Below, one piece after another: positions 1 through 25,397 of a DNA stretch of 64,000 bases. The stretch is from Cheilinus undulatus (taxonomy: Eukaryota > Chordata > Actinopteri > Labriformes > Labridae). The notes below the pieces were generated by a model. That model was given only the letters and a program-made list of their open reading frames with translations. It was not told where the DNA came from and made no database searches. How positions within the stretch are numbered: the stretch's first letter is position 1; each line of letters starts with the position of its first letter. The position numbers and the translations under genes are program-made. The DNA is taken from the NCBI RefSeq assembly GCF_018320785.1, contig NC_054867.1, forward strand, positions 34,475,855 to 34,539,854, in the 5' to 3' direction.

Positions 1-2159
1 GTAATAACACACAGGAAAACATTACAAAACACAGAAGGCACCTTTACTGCAGGCGCTAAAGTTAGGAAAGGATCTTTCTATCACATGTTAAGGAGGTGGT
101 TATATTTGACGCAATAGTTTAGGCTTTCAACACAAGTATTGACTAAGATATGAAACAAGGCAAGACCTAACGCCCTTCAACTGTTCTGACATGATCATAA
201 TTTAACCCAGTCGTTTCCATTGGCAGATACAGATAAAGTCAAGCCCTTCATCCCTCACCAGACAACCATAAACATAGGATAAACACTAAAGGAAAGAGTG
301 TGGCTCTTTTCATCATGCACTGTTGTGCATGTGAAGTTAAGGGTGAGATAAGACTTCATATCATAGTAGTTGTGAAGACTGGTGTAGAGTCACTGTTGGC
401 ATTACATTAACCTTAAAGTCCTATCCCATAAATGTCATAACAGGAACCCCCTGTCATAACTTCAGGTCCCAGGGAGGGACCACAAGCTCCACTTTGGGGA
501 TCACTGACAACCAAAAATAAAACATTTAAGTGCTCCAAATCTTTTTGTCTGCAGCATGATTTTGTTCTACAATTTTTGTTTTTTTTTCCACATCTCATTT
601 CTTTTTTTCATATGTCATTTCAAGATTTAACTGTGATAATTAACATTAGTTTTGGTGACATTTTAAGATGAACCACATTTTGTTCTTGTTTCTGGTTCTT
701 CCAATTTCAGTGTGTGCTGTCATGATGTAGAATCAACATGAAAACTATAAAAACCTTACATTTCAATACTTCAAGCTTATGTTTTAGTAGTTGTTATTAA
801 TCTGTTTTAGTAGGCCTGTTGCCTTACCAGATTGTTCCCTCAAAACCATTAAAATGCTGCTTGACCTGACAGCCAGTGTTACTGCATATAAATAACTTCT
901 CTAACTCATTGTGATGACTCAATAATAGATTCTGTGTTGAAAACAAAATCATATAAAAATCATTCGTTTTAAAAAATGTCATTAAAATCAATTCACCATG
1001 TACTATCCTCTCCATTTTTTTGTGAATTATGACATCAGCTCATCAGGGGTTGTACTAAATTGCTTGCAGACTTTCTGGAGATGTTCCAGCTTGAAGGGGC
1101 ATTCATGTGAGTCTTCCCAGCCTGGAACTAGTTTTTCTGATCATTTCACCATGACTACAATTAACACCACATGCAAACACAGGTTTGTTCCACCTGTTTG
1201 ATTACTGCATGACAACTCATCTGCTGTGTAAAAGGTCAGCGCACAACAAAAAAACTGGTTCTGCTAAGTCTCTGCTCACAGCTTGTTGAAGTTTTTAGAT
1301 TCCTGTCTCCATTTTGATAAGCCACAGCTGCTTGATAGGGAGAGAATACAACCTCCTACCACGAGACTGAACAACAACTTGCCTTTAGACTTGACTTACC
1401 TCTTTATGCAGTGTAGGATATACTAAAGTGGTAGTTAAGAGTCATACTGTGGTATGATTTTAGATTCATGACAGACAGTACACAAATCTATCCCTGAAAA
1501 GCATTATCTAAGGATATTAGATCCTGTCTGATTTGTCACCCATTGATGGTGATTACGGTCTGTTTTTGAAGGCAGGTTGTATTTATTCTTTTTGGCAGGG
1601 CGTCATGTCTGTGTATTTATACTGTGTACGCAGTGTATTTGTATTTCACACATGTAAATGGGACAAACAGCAAGCTTAAGGGCTATGCAAAAGATTATTT
1701 TAGAGATCAATTCAGCAAGCAAGAGCTTACATCATGTGTTGTCTGCAATGACTCATATTTCCTCTTCTCCCTCAAATCTTAATACTTCCCATTATAAATA
1801 TAATGCTGCTCATTGTTTCCCTCCTTGGTGCTTCCCTGTGTGATTGCTTAAAGCAAAGATACAGTACAGTGAGCTCTTTCAGAGCCAGGATACTTTTGGT
1901 TAAACGTGAGCAGATAGTGATGTCGTTGAAGAGTGTATACTTTTTTTTCCTTGTAAAAAGGTTCCTGTTTCAGGCTATTTAACACATGTTAAATAGCAGA
2001 TTATTCATTAAATAAAATCAGGTAGCACATAATGTAACATACAAAAGAGGCCTGTAGAAGCAACATTTTCTCCAAATGAATCATATTAAATGTGAATTGT
2101 AATGACATTAGTTATTTTCAATGACTGAGGAGTGCAGAGCCAAATGCTAGGTTCCTTAC
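1..2159. other. rassf1 intron, no recognisable feature
   Basis: This stretch follows the donor at 2159 and lies inside rassf1 on the minus strand. I looked for the next RASSF1 exons (start of the RA domain) and for an alternative RASSF1C-type first exon and recognised neither. It is AT-rich and unique-looking by eye; the short open frames have no recognisable domains. Confidence 0.5.
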
Positions 2160-5100
2160 CACATTTGTGTCAGTTTCTATTGTGTGCTCTACAACACATG
2201 TGTGGTCAGACACAAAGCCTCGGTCCCAGCTGCAGTCCAAGCGGATCAGTGCGCGGCAGCGGTAGTGACATGTGAACCTGCAATCTGAAAAAAAGAAAGC
2301 CACTGAGTTCAGCTGCCAAACATCTTAATAAAAACCAATTCTTAATGAGCGATGGCTTCCTTTGGCCACTAACAGCCTCATCAGACTACAACTTTATTGT
2401 CCTAAAGCATAGGTTCTCAAAGTGCGGCCCACGAGCCAATTGCAGCCCACAGAAACATTTCTGGCAGCCCGCAATTGTTAAGACAGGAAGCAAGGTACAC
2501 TGAAACTGACTGTTTGTTCTAAATAAGTTCTTACATATATTCTGAAATGGACTGCACACAGGACTGTTATATCCCAAATTTGACTGTAGAGGGCAGAAAA
2601 CCCCAGGGATTTTGTGTGCATTACAATGTTTCTCAAGGTTTTCTCAAGTTTTGCCAGGCTTAGCCTCATTTATTAATTAAAATGTGTTTACTGCACATTA
2701 CTGGATGCAGACCAATAAATGTAAACTGTAGAGATGCAAACTGGTCATTAAAATGATTACAAATGGGATTTTTTTTTTCAATTTTTTTCTTCCTTCGGCG
2801 GCCCTCAGTCCAATGTTGGGTTCCTAAATTGGCCCTCAGCTATCAAAAACTTCGAGACCCTTGTCTCAACCCTTGTCCTAAAGCAATGGCACCATGCTGA
2901 ACTAAACAAGTAAATCTTGTCCTGTACTGTCTTCACGACTGTGTACGAGTTCAAGGCTGTTTAAGAGGCAGCTCAATGAGTGCTAATCATTGCTAAACAG
3001 AAGCGCTATCTGCGATGAGAGGGTTCTTTTACTCTAAAAAGAAGAAAACAAAGAAGAAACGGCTACAGACTTGTCTATATGTATCATGAAGACAGTGTGG
3101 ACTGTCCATCTACCAAACAGACTTTGAGGAATGAATGTGGGAACATTTCCAGAAAATGACCTCAGTTAGCCTAGCTAAATAAATACTGTCATTTATGTGA
3201 CATTTTGGTCAGCTTCAGGATACATGTTGTTGGCGTCAAGTCAGACTGTAAAACTAGACAGTAGATGCAAGAAAATTCTGACATACCAATTGTCAATGTG
3301 GATTGTAGGACATCTGTATTATGTTTAAATTATTTTTGGGCCTTTTTGCATTTATTACATAAGACCGCTGAAGAGAAGGACAGGAAACATGGGGGGAGAG
3401 AGTGGCAGAAGACCAGTGTGTCAAGAACTGTAGCCTCCATACACAGGCGCCTGCTCCATCAGTTGAGCCACACCAGCGGCCAGCGCTTCTACCTTGTTAA
3501 ATATGCCACACTAGATGAGTGTTTACCTGATGAACATTTATATTAAATTAATGCACTTCAACTAAGCCTGAACAGTAACAGCAGTCATCCTCAGTTTTTT
3601 ACAACAGAGCTTTTAGAATGATCATCAGTGTGTTTTGTCAGAGCGTGCACTGTGCATTGATTGTGGTTTCATAATCATATTGTTGTTAAGTTGCTACTTT
3701 TGCCCCGCATACTAAATGCTTTAAGCAAAACCACAGCTAGTTGTCAGTGGGTTTCAATCGATGAAAAGGAAGTTCAGGGTTTGCTGCAACTCTAAAATAA
3801 GCCTGAAGTAAATACTGAATCTAGATAACCAGCCACAAAAACCACTTACACAGTAGCATACAAATACTCAAAAGCTTTTTCACTGCTGAGAAATTCAACA
3901 TTTTTAATTCGTCTTCAGCAGGAATTTCCCCTTAACATTTCTGCAAGGTGCCAGGGTAAGCCAAGGTGAGAAAAAATACATTTACATCCTGTGACCGATG
4001 AGCAACCAGCTCAAATTTTGTACATGTCATGAGGCGCTTCAGACTGTTTTCTTCCCACCAGGTTGTACTTATCACACATGTAGGGATGGAGATCGTTAAT
4101 TTTTTTTTCATATTGATACCCTTATCGATACTCCTTATTGATCTGAGTCCTTATCGATACTTTTATAGTTTGGTGGAAAAACAAAATGGAGACAAATATT
4201 TACACTTGAGTGGTCTTAGCTGAGTAGTGCTTGAGTTAAAAAGCTGATTCAGTCTGTAACATCTATTTTATATCCCTCATATATAAACACATTCTTTATA
4301 TTCATAATTGTATTTATTAGGGTTTCTCGTCAAAAACTAAATTTTCCCATTTTTATGAGACATTTTAACAGAACATTACATATACAATACAGTTGTCTAA
4401 TTTACTGAGGTTACCTGAACATATCATATTTTCGTCTTTCAGCTAGTTAAGTTCGCCAATTAACTTTAATTCTGCCAATTCCACTACGGATTTATACACT
4501 AGATTAATGCTTTTAACAAACATGACTTGCTACAAGTTTTGGGGCACTTATCAGCATCTATCTGAGCAGATGAAGGAGAAAACTGTCCTGAAGCAGCTAA
4601 AAAGAGGGGTATGAGAGCCTGTTATTCTCAGCGCAGGCGCATATGAGTGCATGCATCTCGTCTCATCAGCGCCTTTTCTCCTCAAGCTGACAGTTGAAGG
4701 TACCACATTCTGGTGATGAATAATGTTGATGTGCTTTTAGTTTATGTTCCCTTTGAAAGAATTGATGTATGTTTTTACAACAATTATGTCTTAAAATGAC
4801 ATTACGTCACAGAGCCTATGAGACTTGACAGCAGTATCGATAAGCCAAAACTTCGCTGATTTTCGGGTATTTCAAAAACACAGAACCATGTCCTTATGGA
4901 CCCGGGTCTCGATTCCCGTCCCTAATTACATGTAACACTGAAATAAAGGTAGACATTGTTCATTCTGGCATTTGTCTGCCATTTCCATGCTGTAGCCTAC
5001 TTTTTACATCATGTCTTGACTCCCCATACCCCCCTCCTAGCAAACAGTAAAGGTATCACCCTACGAAGTGCATGTGTAAGTCAACTTATGGAAATGGTAA

Positions 5101-5752
5101 GACAGCATGTCCAGACATTTTCTTCAAATTTTCAGAATTTGTTTCCATAAAGGCTAAGATCATTTTCTTAGGGTAAAATAAAGTTTGAATATTTTGCCTT
5201 AAATGCAGCTCATTTATTCCTACAAAAGACCACATGAAGACAATTTCTATAAACAGTCATAAAAGCCATGGTTACAGCCAAGTACAAGCTGCACCTACAT
5301 ATGTGGCTAAATCTTTGACCAACTTCCTGTCTTGCACAGTTTCTGATCATGCAAATGCTCGAAGGCAGTCACACAAACATCCTACATAAGCTGACTCACT
5401 GACACACCGCAGGCTCTGCTTGTAAAGGCCCCAGATGAAGTCTCCACACAGGTCACACCATGTTGGCTGGGCATGGCTGCAGGGCTGGAAGTTGTGCCCC
5501 TCTCCCTTCTCTTCAGGGATATGGGGGTCCTGGGAGCTACTCAGAACTCTGATGATGCCAACCCTGCTCAGCAGGTCTGGGACCTTCCCTGGGCTGATCC
5601 TCAGAGCGTTCGTTCTCTCCAGGCGAGGAGGCGAGCAGGGTGAACGTGAGCCAGTTAGCTCTATCTGTTCTCTATTCGTCCTCAGGTCCCGGAGCTCGAT
5701 GAACTCCTCCCAAGACATTGTGTCACTTAAAGATCCACTTCCTCCATCATCA
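2160..5752 (-). CDS. rassf1: rassf1, RASSF1A-type N-terminal exons (partial gene)
   Basis: Ras-association domain family member 1, a microtubule- and MST/Hippo-linked tumour-suppressor scaffold. Two coding exons are visible. The first is 5400-5752 with ATG at 5718-5716; acceptor before 5752, donor GTGAGT at 5399. The second is 2160-2284; acceptor before 2284, donor GTAAGG at 2159. They join in frame to 148 codons and end in phase 0. The N-terminus (MSWEEFIELRDL, then LERTNALRI) matches RASSF1A. The C1 zinc finger is complete and perfectly spaced: H75, C88, C91, C105, C108, H113, C116, C124, the exon junction falling inside it. The segment before the C1 domain is longer than I recall for human RASSF1A. 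The RA and SARAH exons lie left of base 1. No RASSF1C-type alternative first exon was recognised in 1-2159. Confidence 0.93.
2408..2868. mobile_element. hAT-like short non-autonomous element (rassf1 intron)
   Basis: The left edge reads GGTTCTCAAAGTGCGGCCC and the reverse complement of the right edge reads GGGTCTCGAAGTTTTTG, an imperfect inverted pair of the kind that opens many vertebrate hAT-derived short elements. The interior is GC-richer at both ends (GCGGCCC, GGCGGCCCTC) and has no coding capacity. Its divergence suggests an old copy. The edges are approximate. Confidence 0.45.
3330..3490. repeat. Possible short dispersed repeat
   Basis: A purine-rich block (GACAGGAAACATGGGGGGAG) followed by a segment ending near CATCAGTTGAGCCACACCAG resembles a short dispersed repeat I associate with fish genomes. 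The second half faintly resembles the promoter part of a tRNA-derived SINE in reverse. The open frame across it (3265-3546) has no recognisable domain. Family not assigned. Confidence 0.25.
4080..4925. mobile_element. Non-autonomous DNA element with TAGGGA-type inverted ends
   Basis: The left end TAGGGATGGAGATCGTTAA and the reverse complement of the right end TTAGGGACGGGAATCGAG form imperfect inverted repeats, about 845 bp apart. The interior is AT-rich with repeated TATCGATA-like motifs and no open frame of note. A truncated relative sits at 16380-16690 (shared GCAGATGAAGGAGAAAACTG-like segment and the same right end), so this is a dispersed family. Superfamily not assigned. Confidence 0.5.
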
Positions 5753-5984
5753 CTGACAGGTGGAGAAACAAAAATATAGTCAACAATACAAATACTTGAA
5801 CATACCGCACAACTTTAAGATGTGCAGTATGTTGTGAGTTTTGAGTTTTTCCCATTGGTGGATTAATGTTCCTTGAAATAATATAATTACAAGTATGTTC
5901 ATGATCCTGAGAAAGCTTCAGCATGATTCGGCACTCTACACCAACACACACTGGTTTTAACAGATGACCTCCACATCACCCTAA

Positions 5985-6993
5985 TTTTAAGATTTTACCA
6001 ATTACTTTTAAAGCATGTAGTGATCTGGCTCCAGCTATACATCAGAATTATTAATGCCCTCTGAGCCAGCCTGCAGCCTCAGATCCTCAGGTAGGGGGCC
6101 TCCTGGTTGTTTCAAAGTTGAGGTTTAAAACCTAAAGGTGACCCAGCATTTTCCATCAGGGACCCTCAATTTTGGAACAGCCTGTCTGAGGAGAAAAGGC
6201 ACACAGAATCAGTGGCATCTTCTCGATCTCTTCTTAAAACTCATTTTTACAGATTTGCTTTTATATGATATTTTCCTTTATTTGGTTTTTATCTTTTTAC
6301 ACATTTTTACCTTCCTTTTAATGAGTTAGCATATTTCAGTTCCACTGACTTATTTGCCTTTATTCTATCAACCTTGATTTAGTTAATCACCTTTTTGTGC
6401 TCTTTTCGATCATTATTGCCATCCTCCCTTAAATACTTGTTACTTTTTTATTGCTTTTCATCTCTATACCTTTGCTATTTTATTTATTAATTTAACTGTT
6501 TATATTTCTATAGCTTATTCAGTCTTGTTTTTTTTCCCCTTTATATTTTATGTTTTTTACTAGCTTTCATTTTATTTTCTTATCACATTTTACTGCCTTT
6601 AATTGCTTTTATCTCTCTTGTGGTTTTTATTCGTCTTTGATTCTCTTTTAATTTCTCACATCTTGTTGAATCTTGGTCTTCTTGGTCTCAACATTTGTAA
6701 CTGCGTTCATGTGTTGTCTGGGTTCCTATGGTTCTTGGGGAACCTATGATGTCTTAGTTTGCATGGTATCTCACTACATCTGGGTTCTTGATGTCTTATG
6801 ATGCTGTCGGGTCATTATCTTGATCAGGTTTTTGCTTAGGTTCTTTAACTGTGTGTGTTCTTCTGATGACGTTTGGTTTTCATTTGTTCTGTTGTCTTTA
6901 TTGCTTTGCTTTTCTATTTGCTTCTGTACATGTGAAAGCACTTTGTAAACACTTGTTTAAAAGAGCTAAAAAAAATAGTTATTATTATTATCA
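5985..6993 (+). mobile_element. LINE 3' end (L2/CR1-like), in rassf1 intron 1
   Basis: The plus strand carries a decayed ORF2 C-terminus. Fragments readable in drifting frames resemble the usual end of fish non-LTR retrotransposons: FWNSL-like around 6172-6186, then SFRSLLKTHFYRFAF-like around 6215-6260. A long T-rich 3' untranslated stretch follows and ends in GCACTTTGTAAACACTTGTTT and a TTATTATTATTA tail near 6990, the typical tail of this group. It is a 5'-truncated, dead copy lying antisense in the first intron of rassf1. Confidence 0.65.
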
Positions 6994-6999
6994 CACAAA

Positions 7000-7904
7000 G
7001 TTGTCTGTAAAGGGGTAAAAAGTTTATTTCAAATACCTACCATCACTCATGCGCCTTTATTTTATTAATGTTAACACTGTGGGTGAGAGTGATCCTCAGA
7101 GTTTAGATAATGTTGTCATTAAATATAGCACTGCTAAGACGTGCAGCAAGCACTGCTCAGTCTGCTCCAACTCTGACTGGAGCAAAGCCCAGGAGAGCAA
7201 ACATGCAGGTGCTGATATTATTATGTGACATCTAAAGAGGGTCCATTTGGCCTTTCAGGGGCCATTTCAGTGGGTGAGCCAGACTGTACAAATAAAACTT
7301 AATTTCTTGAATGAACATTTTACTTCAGTAAAAGTATTATAAGCTCATTTTACTTACAGCATCAAAAGCGAAAGTCGCCAAACTTCTATTTTATGTATTA
7401 GATGACTGCAACATATAAAAGAATATTCAAACACTTTTAATCCAGTTATCCATAAACAAACATTCAGTTCCTTAATAAAATGAACAAGTTTAGTAGGCTG
7501 ACTGCAGATGTCAAAAAATGTCAGTAGCCCATGCTGTTATTTATGTTTTTTGGCATTTTCATATATACCGTAGAATAAAGACCTTTTTAAAAATTGCTTG
7601 TTTTACATTGCCCTCATAACTTACTCTATATTATGTAATAACTGGTTGTCTGCAAACCAGTTCAGCAGGGTATAAAATGAGACTTGGTATGAAGCCATAT
7701 GTAATCCCCCAAAGTCTAACATGCTCATGTAGCCTGTAGAATTCGCTTTTTTCTCCCATTGTGTCTAAAAGTCACTAGTTACTTGGCGCACTCAAGGCTC
7801 GTTGGAGCAATCAGCTAATCGTACGTTAAATCAAGCTACAGGCGTTGTCAATTCAACTAATCACTTCTGTATCTGCAAAGTCAAGTTAAATCAGTTTTAC
7901 TTAC
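7000..7904. other. rassf1 intron 1, remainder
   Basis: AT-rich sequence between the LINE tail and the rassf1 noncoding exon. I see no exon, repeat edge or known motif here apart from the donor at its right end. Confidence 0.4.
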
Positions 7905-8280
7905 CAGAAGTGGTAAGGAAACAGCCCCGCGGCCTCCGCTTTGTCTTAAGACTTCTTTCATGCTAAGAGAAAAACTTTCCGCGGAGATTTTTCTGTGCGT
8001 TTCCAAGTAACGGAGGTGTGCAGCCTCGGCTACATCTCTGGAAATAATCTCTCATCCCCGGCTGGTTTCAGAGAGACACCGAGTAGAACAACATGCTGTT
8101 ATGTTATCTGTAACACCGGTGTTACGGCGATATCTGTGCCCTCCTCAGGATGGTACTCATCTATTGATTCAGTCAGCGTGTTGCAGGAGGAAGCGGAGTA
8201 TCATAAGAGAGAGAGTGAGATGAGACTAAGAAATACCGACATCCGGAATGTTTTCACATAGGGGGAGCTGCTTCTCTGAG
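7905..8280 (-). promoter_or_regulatory. rassf1: rassf1 5' noncoding exon and CpG-rich promoter region
   Basis: The coding exon with the rassf1 ATG has a splice acceptor 34 bp upstream of the ATG, so an upstream noncoding exon is needed. A consensus donor on the minus strand (CTG|GTAAGT) lies at 7905/7904. Beyond it is a CpG-richer stretch than its surroundings (7920-8250) with several CGG/CCGCGG clusters, as expected of a housekeeping-type promoter. The exon's 5' limit is not visible; 8280 is approximate. The 3' end of zmynd10 is only about 500 bp further on, so the promoter must be compact. Confidence 0.55.
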
Positions 8281-8768
8281 GCCTGAGCACAGCTGAGGAG
8301 GCGTGTAAAGCCCCCCTCCCTCAAACCAGAGTCTAACCACTTTCTACAGTCTTATGGTTCAAACGTGTAGTTAGTTTCATTTACCACAGCGACTTAAACC
8401 GTATATAAAACAGAAAAATTTAACTGCACACAATCGTTATGCATAATTCTACAGTAACCCATGTTCCATATTTTCACAGAGAGGCCAGCACCTCTCCAGA
8501 AAGTAAACATACTATACACTCAAGGAGGGTAAAGTCTGAACATTAACCAGCAGGAATATTAACCAAGAGGAGAAACCACACAACCCGACCAGAGCTTTTA
8601 ACTGGGTAAATAAGTGACCCAGTCTGATAGTTCAGGTTCTGTACTTTTGTTGATAATTTAAAATATCTACAGCCTTTCTTGTCCAAAGCACTAATCAAAA
8701 ACATGAAGAGGTTTTACTTACTGGCACTGGAGCATATAGGATCTTTTGACAAATAGGAAGTAAATAAA

Positions 8769-8774
8769 TTTATT
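8769..8774 (-). terminator. zmynd10 poly(A) signal
   Basis: TTTATT on the plus strand is AATAAA in the zmynd10 sense, 170 bp past the stop codon at 8946-8944. This gives a short 3' UTR that ends about 500 bp before the rassf1 noncoding exon. Confidence 0.6.
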
Positions 8775-8943
8775 AAAAAACTGTGGCAAGAAATATAAAT
8801 AATATAGTAAGGAACCTAACACTGAAACAGGAAACTAAGTTTTCCTGTTTAAAACGAAAGAAGTTGTTCTATTTCATGAGGTGGAGTCTAAATGTAAACT
8901 ACATAAGCAGATGTGTTGTCTGTCCATGTCCTGGCTGTCTTTC

Positions 8944-14363
<5,420 letters not shown>

Positions 14364-14560
14364 CCTGTTTTAGAGATTTACTCCGCAAACGCTCTAATGA
14401 ATAGAAGATGTCGTTCACTTTACAAACTCGTTAAGTTGTTTCGAAGTTAACTAATGTAAGTGATACCCACTCGTCCTTCGGTTGTTATGGTTACTGTCAA
14501 CTGAGCACACACGGAGTAGTACCTCTTTGCCGCCAGAGGGGGGCGGGGCTTCTCCAAAAA
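14364..14560 (-). promoter_or_regulatory. zmynd10: zmynd10 promoter region with X-box-like site
   Basis: The region directly upstream of the zmynd10 ATG (14363). At 14481-14494 the minus strand reads GTAACC-AT-AACAAC, one mismatch from the RFX X-box consensus GTNRCC N0-3 RGYAAC. RFX factors and FOXJ1 drive genes for motile cilia, including ZMYND10 orthologues. The site lies about 120 bp from the start codon, the normal distance. The transcription start is not mapped. Confidence 0.55.
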
Positions 14561-14767
14561 CAGCAACGGTTGAGGCGGCCAAAATTTGGAGGAAGTATTA
14601 CAACAGCAGTACACTGAAAAATATAAGCGAAGGCTGCCAGCAAAATATTCTCAAAGTATTTTAGGTAAAAGGATTTTCAATGTATAATTTGCATGTTAAT
14701 GTTGGTGCTAAGTAGTATAAATGGAAAGTGGTAGTAGGCTATGTTTTACAAGCTGCATGTTTAATAA

Positions 14768-15185
14768 CTCTACATGGACAAAAAGTATTAGGTCACAGCT
14801 GTTGATTATTGAATTCAGGTGTTTCTTGTTGCAATAGGTGTATACAATCAAGGACCAAGCTATGCACTCCCCATTGACACCTTTGCAATAAGATGGCTTA
14901 TGAAATTTCACCCCTGCTGGATATTCCACAGTCAACTGTAAGTGATATGAAGCAGAAGCCTTTAGGAGCAACAGCAACTCAGGCATGGAGTGGAAGACCG
15001 ACTTAAATCACAGAGCGGAGTTGACAACTTTTAAGGTGCAAGGTGTGCTTACCATGCCAATGCTCTGCTGATTCTTCAGCTGAAGAGTTCTTACCTACTA
15101 CTTGCATAAAATGAAAACAAAAACTGTGCAGCAGGAGCTTCTAATACTTTGGTCTGATGCTTTCATTGGTGAAAGCCAAAAATGA
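14768..15185. mobile_element. Decayed DNA-transposon-derived repeat
   Basis: It opens with CTACATGGACAAAAAGTATTAGG, which resembles the common fish terminal motif CTATATGGACAAAAGTATTGG, and ends near TACTTTGGTCTGATG. No intact frame is present. It fills most of the spacer between the zmynd10 promoter and the 3' UTR of nprl2. Family assignment is by memory of the terminal motif only. Confidence 0.35.
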
Positions 15186-15239
15186 CACCTAAACTCCACT
15201 TTGACACAAGACAAACTGTCAATTTGTTATATAATGTAT

Positions 15240-15245
15240 TTTATT
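15240..15245 (-). terminator. nprl2 poly(A) signal
   Basis: TTTATT on the plus strand (AATAAA in the nprl2 sense) lies about 240 bp past the nprl2 stop codon, giving a short 3' UTR. Confidence 0.55.
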
Positions 15246-15481
15246 AATCACAGTTTTCTTTGTACAGTATTAGTAAACATTAACTTCCTAATCTGACCTG
15301 GAGAGAAATGTCTCAATAGGAGGAACTTCATTAAAAAAACAAACCAAAAGAAAAAACAATTAACCGAAAAATTAGAAAATACTGCTTCTGTTTCCAGTGT
15401 TACTCCTCTCACTGAAGGCATCTTTGGTTGAGGCATCTCTGTTTTTTTCAGTCTGTTGCTCTAGTTTCAGTTCATATCACA

Positions 15482-23859
<8,378 letters not shown>

Positions 23860-24720
23860 AAAAATAATATTTATCACGGCAACTTCCCTTCTCAAAGTTG
23901 ACCAAAAGATGAGGAAAATATATCAATCTCAACCCAAATCCCCTTCAGTCTCAAGACAGCCTCCACTGTGATGTAGCAGCCGAAGCTAGCTGTCAGCTCC
24001 CAGTTTTAACGTCAAAACATGGGCTCATCACCACCAACTAAATAAACATGAAAGGTCCAACGCCTGAGTTACGCGGAAGCAAATGTTTAATCCCTATATT
24101 CTGAAAAATGCTGTCAAAATTATAGAAATGTGTCCAGGAGATCTCCAATAGTCGACACATTCAGACACTCCAGACTTGGGAACAACAATAACGATGCCTT
24201 CAGGAGCTCCTCGTAATTTACAAATCAAGATAACGGAAGTTACAAATATTACACAGGAAGTTTGTACTTTTTTAAAGTATAAAAATGTATTAGCATTATT
24301 TCTGTTGTAAATAATTACTTTGGTATCATTTAAGCATATAAAGCTGCACATTTGTGAAGAAAAACTGTATTTTACAAAATCGTGGGTGAATTAAACAAAC
24401 TAATCCCGTTTCGGTGAGTCTCTCGGCAGGTGTTAATTGCAGCAATGATAATATGCTGACCGATAGTTTAACATTACCTTATAAAACTTCGATTAACTAG
24501 TGCTTGATGTGTTATTATGAAAGTCAAACTCAAATATCTTATTTATACGACAGCACTTAAAAGTAGCACTATTCACCAGGGTTAATGCTGCGCAAGATGC
24601 GCCGCACGTGGAGACGTTTTGCGTCACGGCGACGACAGGAAGAGTTGTGGGCGCCGTGTGTTGGAAGTACAGTCAACAGTGTCAACTAGCGTACTGTTAG
24701 ACCATTGAAATGGTGTTTAA
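23860..24720. promoter_or_regulatory. Shared nprl2/hemk1 divergent promoter region
   Basis: The nprl2 start codon at 23859 reads left and the inferred hemk1 coding exon begins at 27433 reading right, with no gene in between. The most CpG-rich stretch of the spacer is 24585-24660 (GCGCCGCACGTGGAGACG, GCGTCACGGCGACGACAGG), a plausible hemk1 start region. It includes a CACGTG E-box at 24605-24610. Transcription starts are not visible, so the split between the two promoters is inferred. Confidence 0.4.
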
Positions 24721-25397
24721 TGTACACATGGGACATTAAGAATGACCTACAAAGATATATGTAGGACAACTGAGTACCATAAGGGTGTAGACGACGGCAA
24801 CATAAGTGTACGTAAGGTTAAAGTGATGTTGATGTCATGTGGAGAACGATGAGTGTAGGACACAGATGCTTTGGATTCAGGAGTGTTGGGATAAAGGTAA
24901 TAACAATACACTATTACGTCAGTCTTGGCATAAGTAAGAAGTGAAGGGCCGATGAACCCGGTGTCTCTGATTAAAGAGTGCATTGGAATTTACTGAGAAA
25001 AAACAGTCACTTAGCAGCTAAAAACAGAATAATGCACATTTAATCACAGTTATTAGTAAAGTCATTTATTTTTCCATGTGTATAAACATTAAAGTGGCAG
25101 TGTTGTATCACTGGCGTTACTTGGCAAAAGCTAAAATTTCTATTCAGCATGGAACAAATGAGGACAAGTAGGCTACATCAGAATATACCCAGAAACAGCC
25201 TCAGCCTTAAACCTCATCAGCTGGATGAAAATGTCTTAAAGGATAAGGCATGCATGTAGAAAAATTGGTTAAATGTTTATTAAAGCTCCTCCGTGAGTTT
25301 TTTTTACTGGTTCTGAGACAGGCTAAAATTACTGCTAAAGCTTCTTCCTACAAAAGCTATCAAGGTCATCAGCAAGAATCTAGACCGTTTCTGTATA

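Noticed and set aside
3265-3546. 93-codon plus-strand frame
   Set aside because: Overlaps a probable short dispersed repeat in a rassf1 intron; no protein family recognised.
5435-5779. 114-codon plus-strand open frame over the rassf1 exon
   Set aside because: Antisense shadow of the rassf1 coding exon, which has splice sites and a perfect C1 finger on the other strand.
24586-24690. ATG with arginine-rich frame (MLRKMRRTWRRFASRRR) as hemk1 start
   Set aside because: It looks like a mitochondrial presequence, but no good phase-0 donor follows before the stop; the exon at 27433-27516 fits phase and splice sites better.
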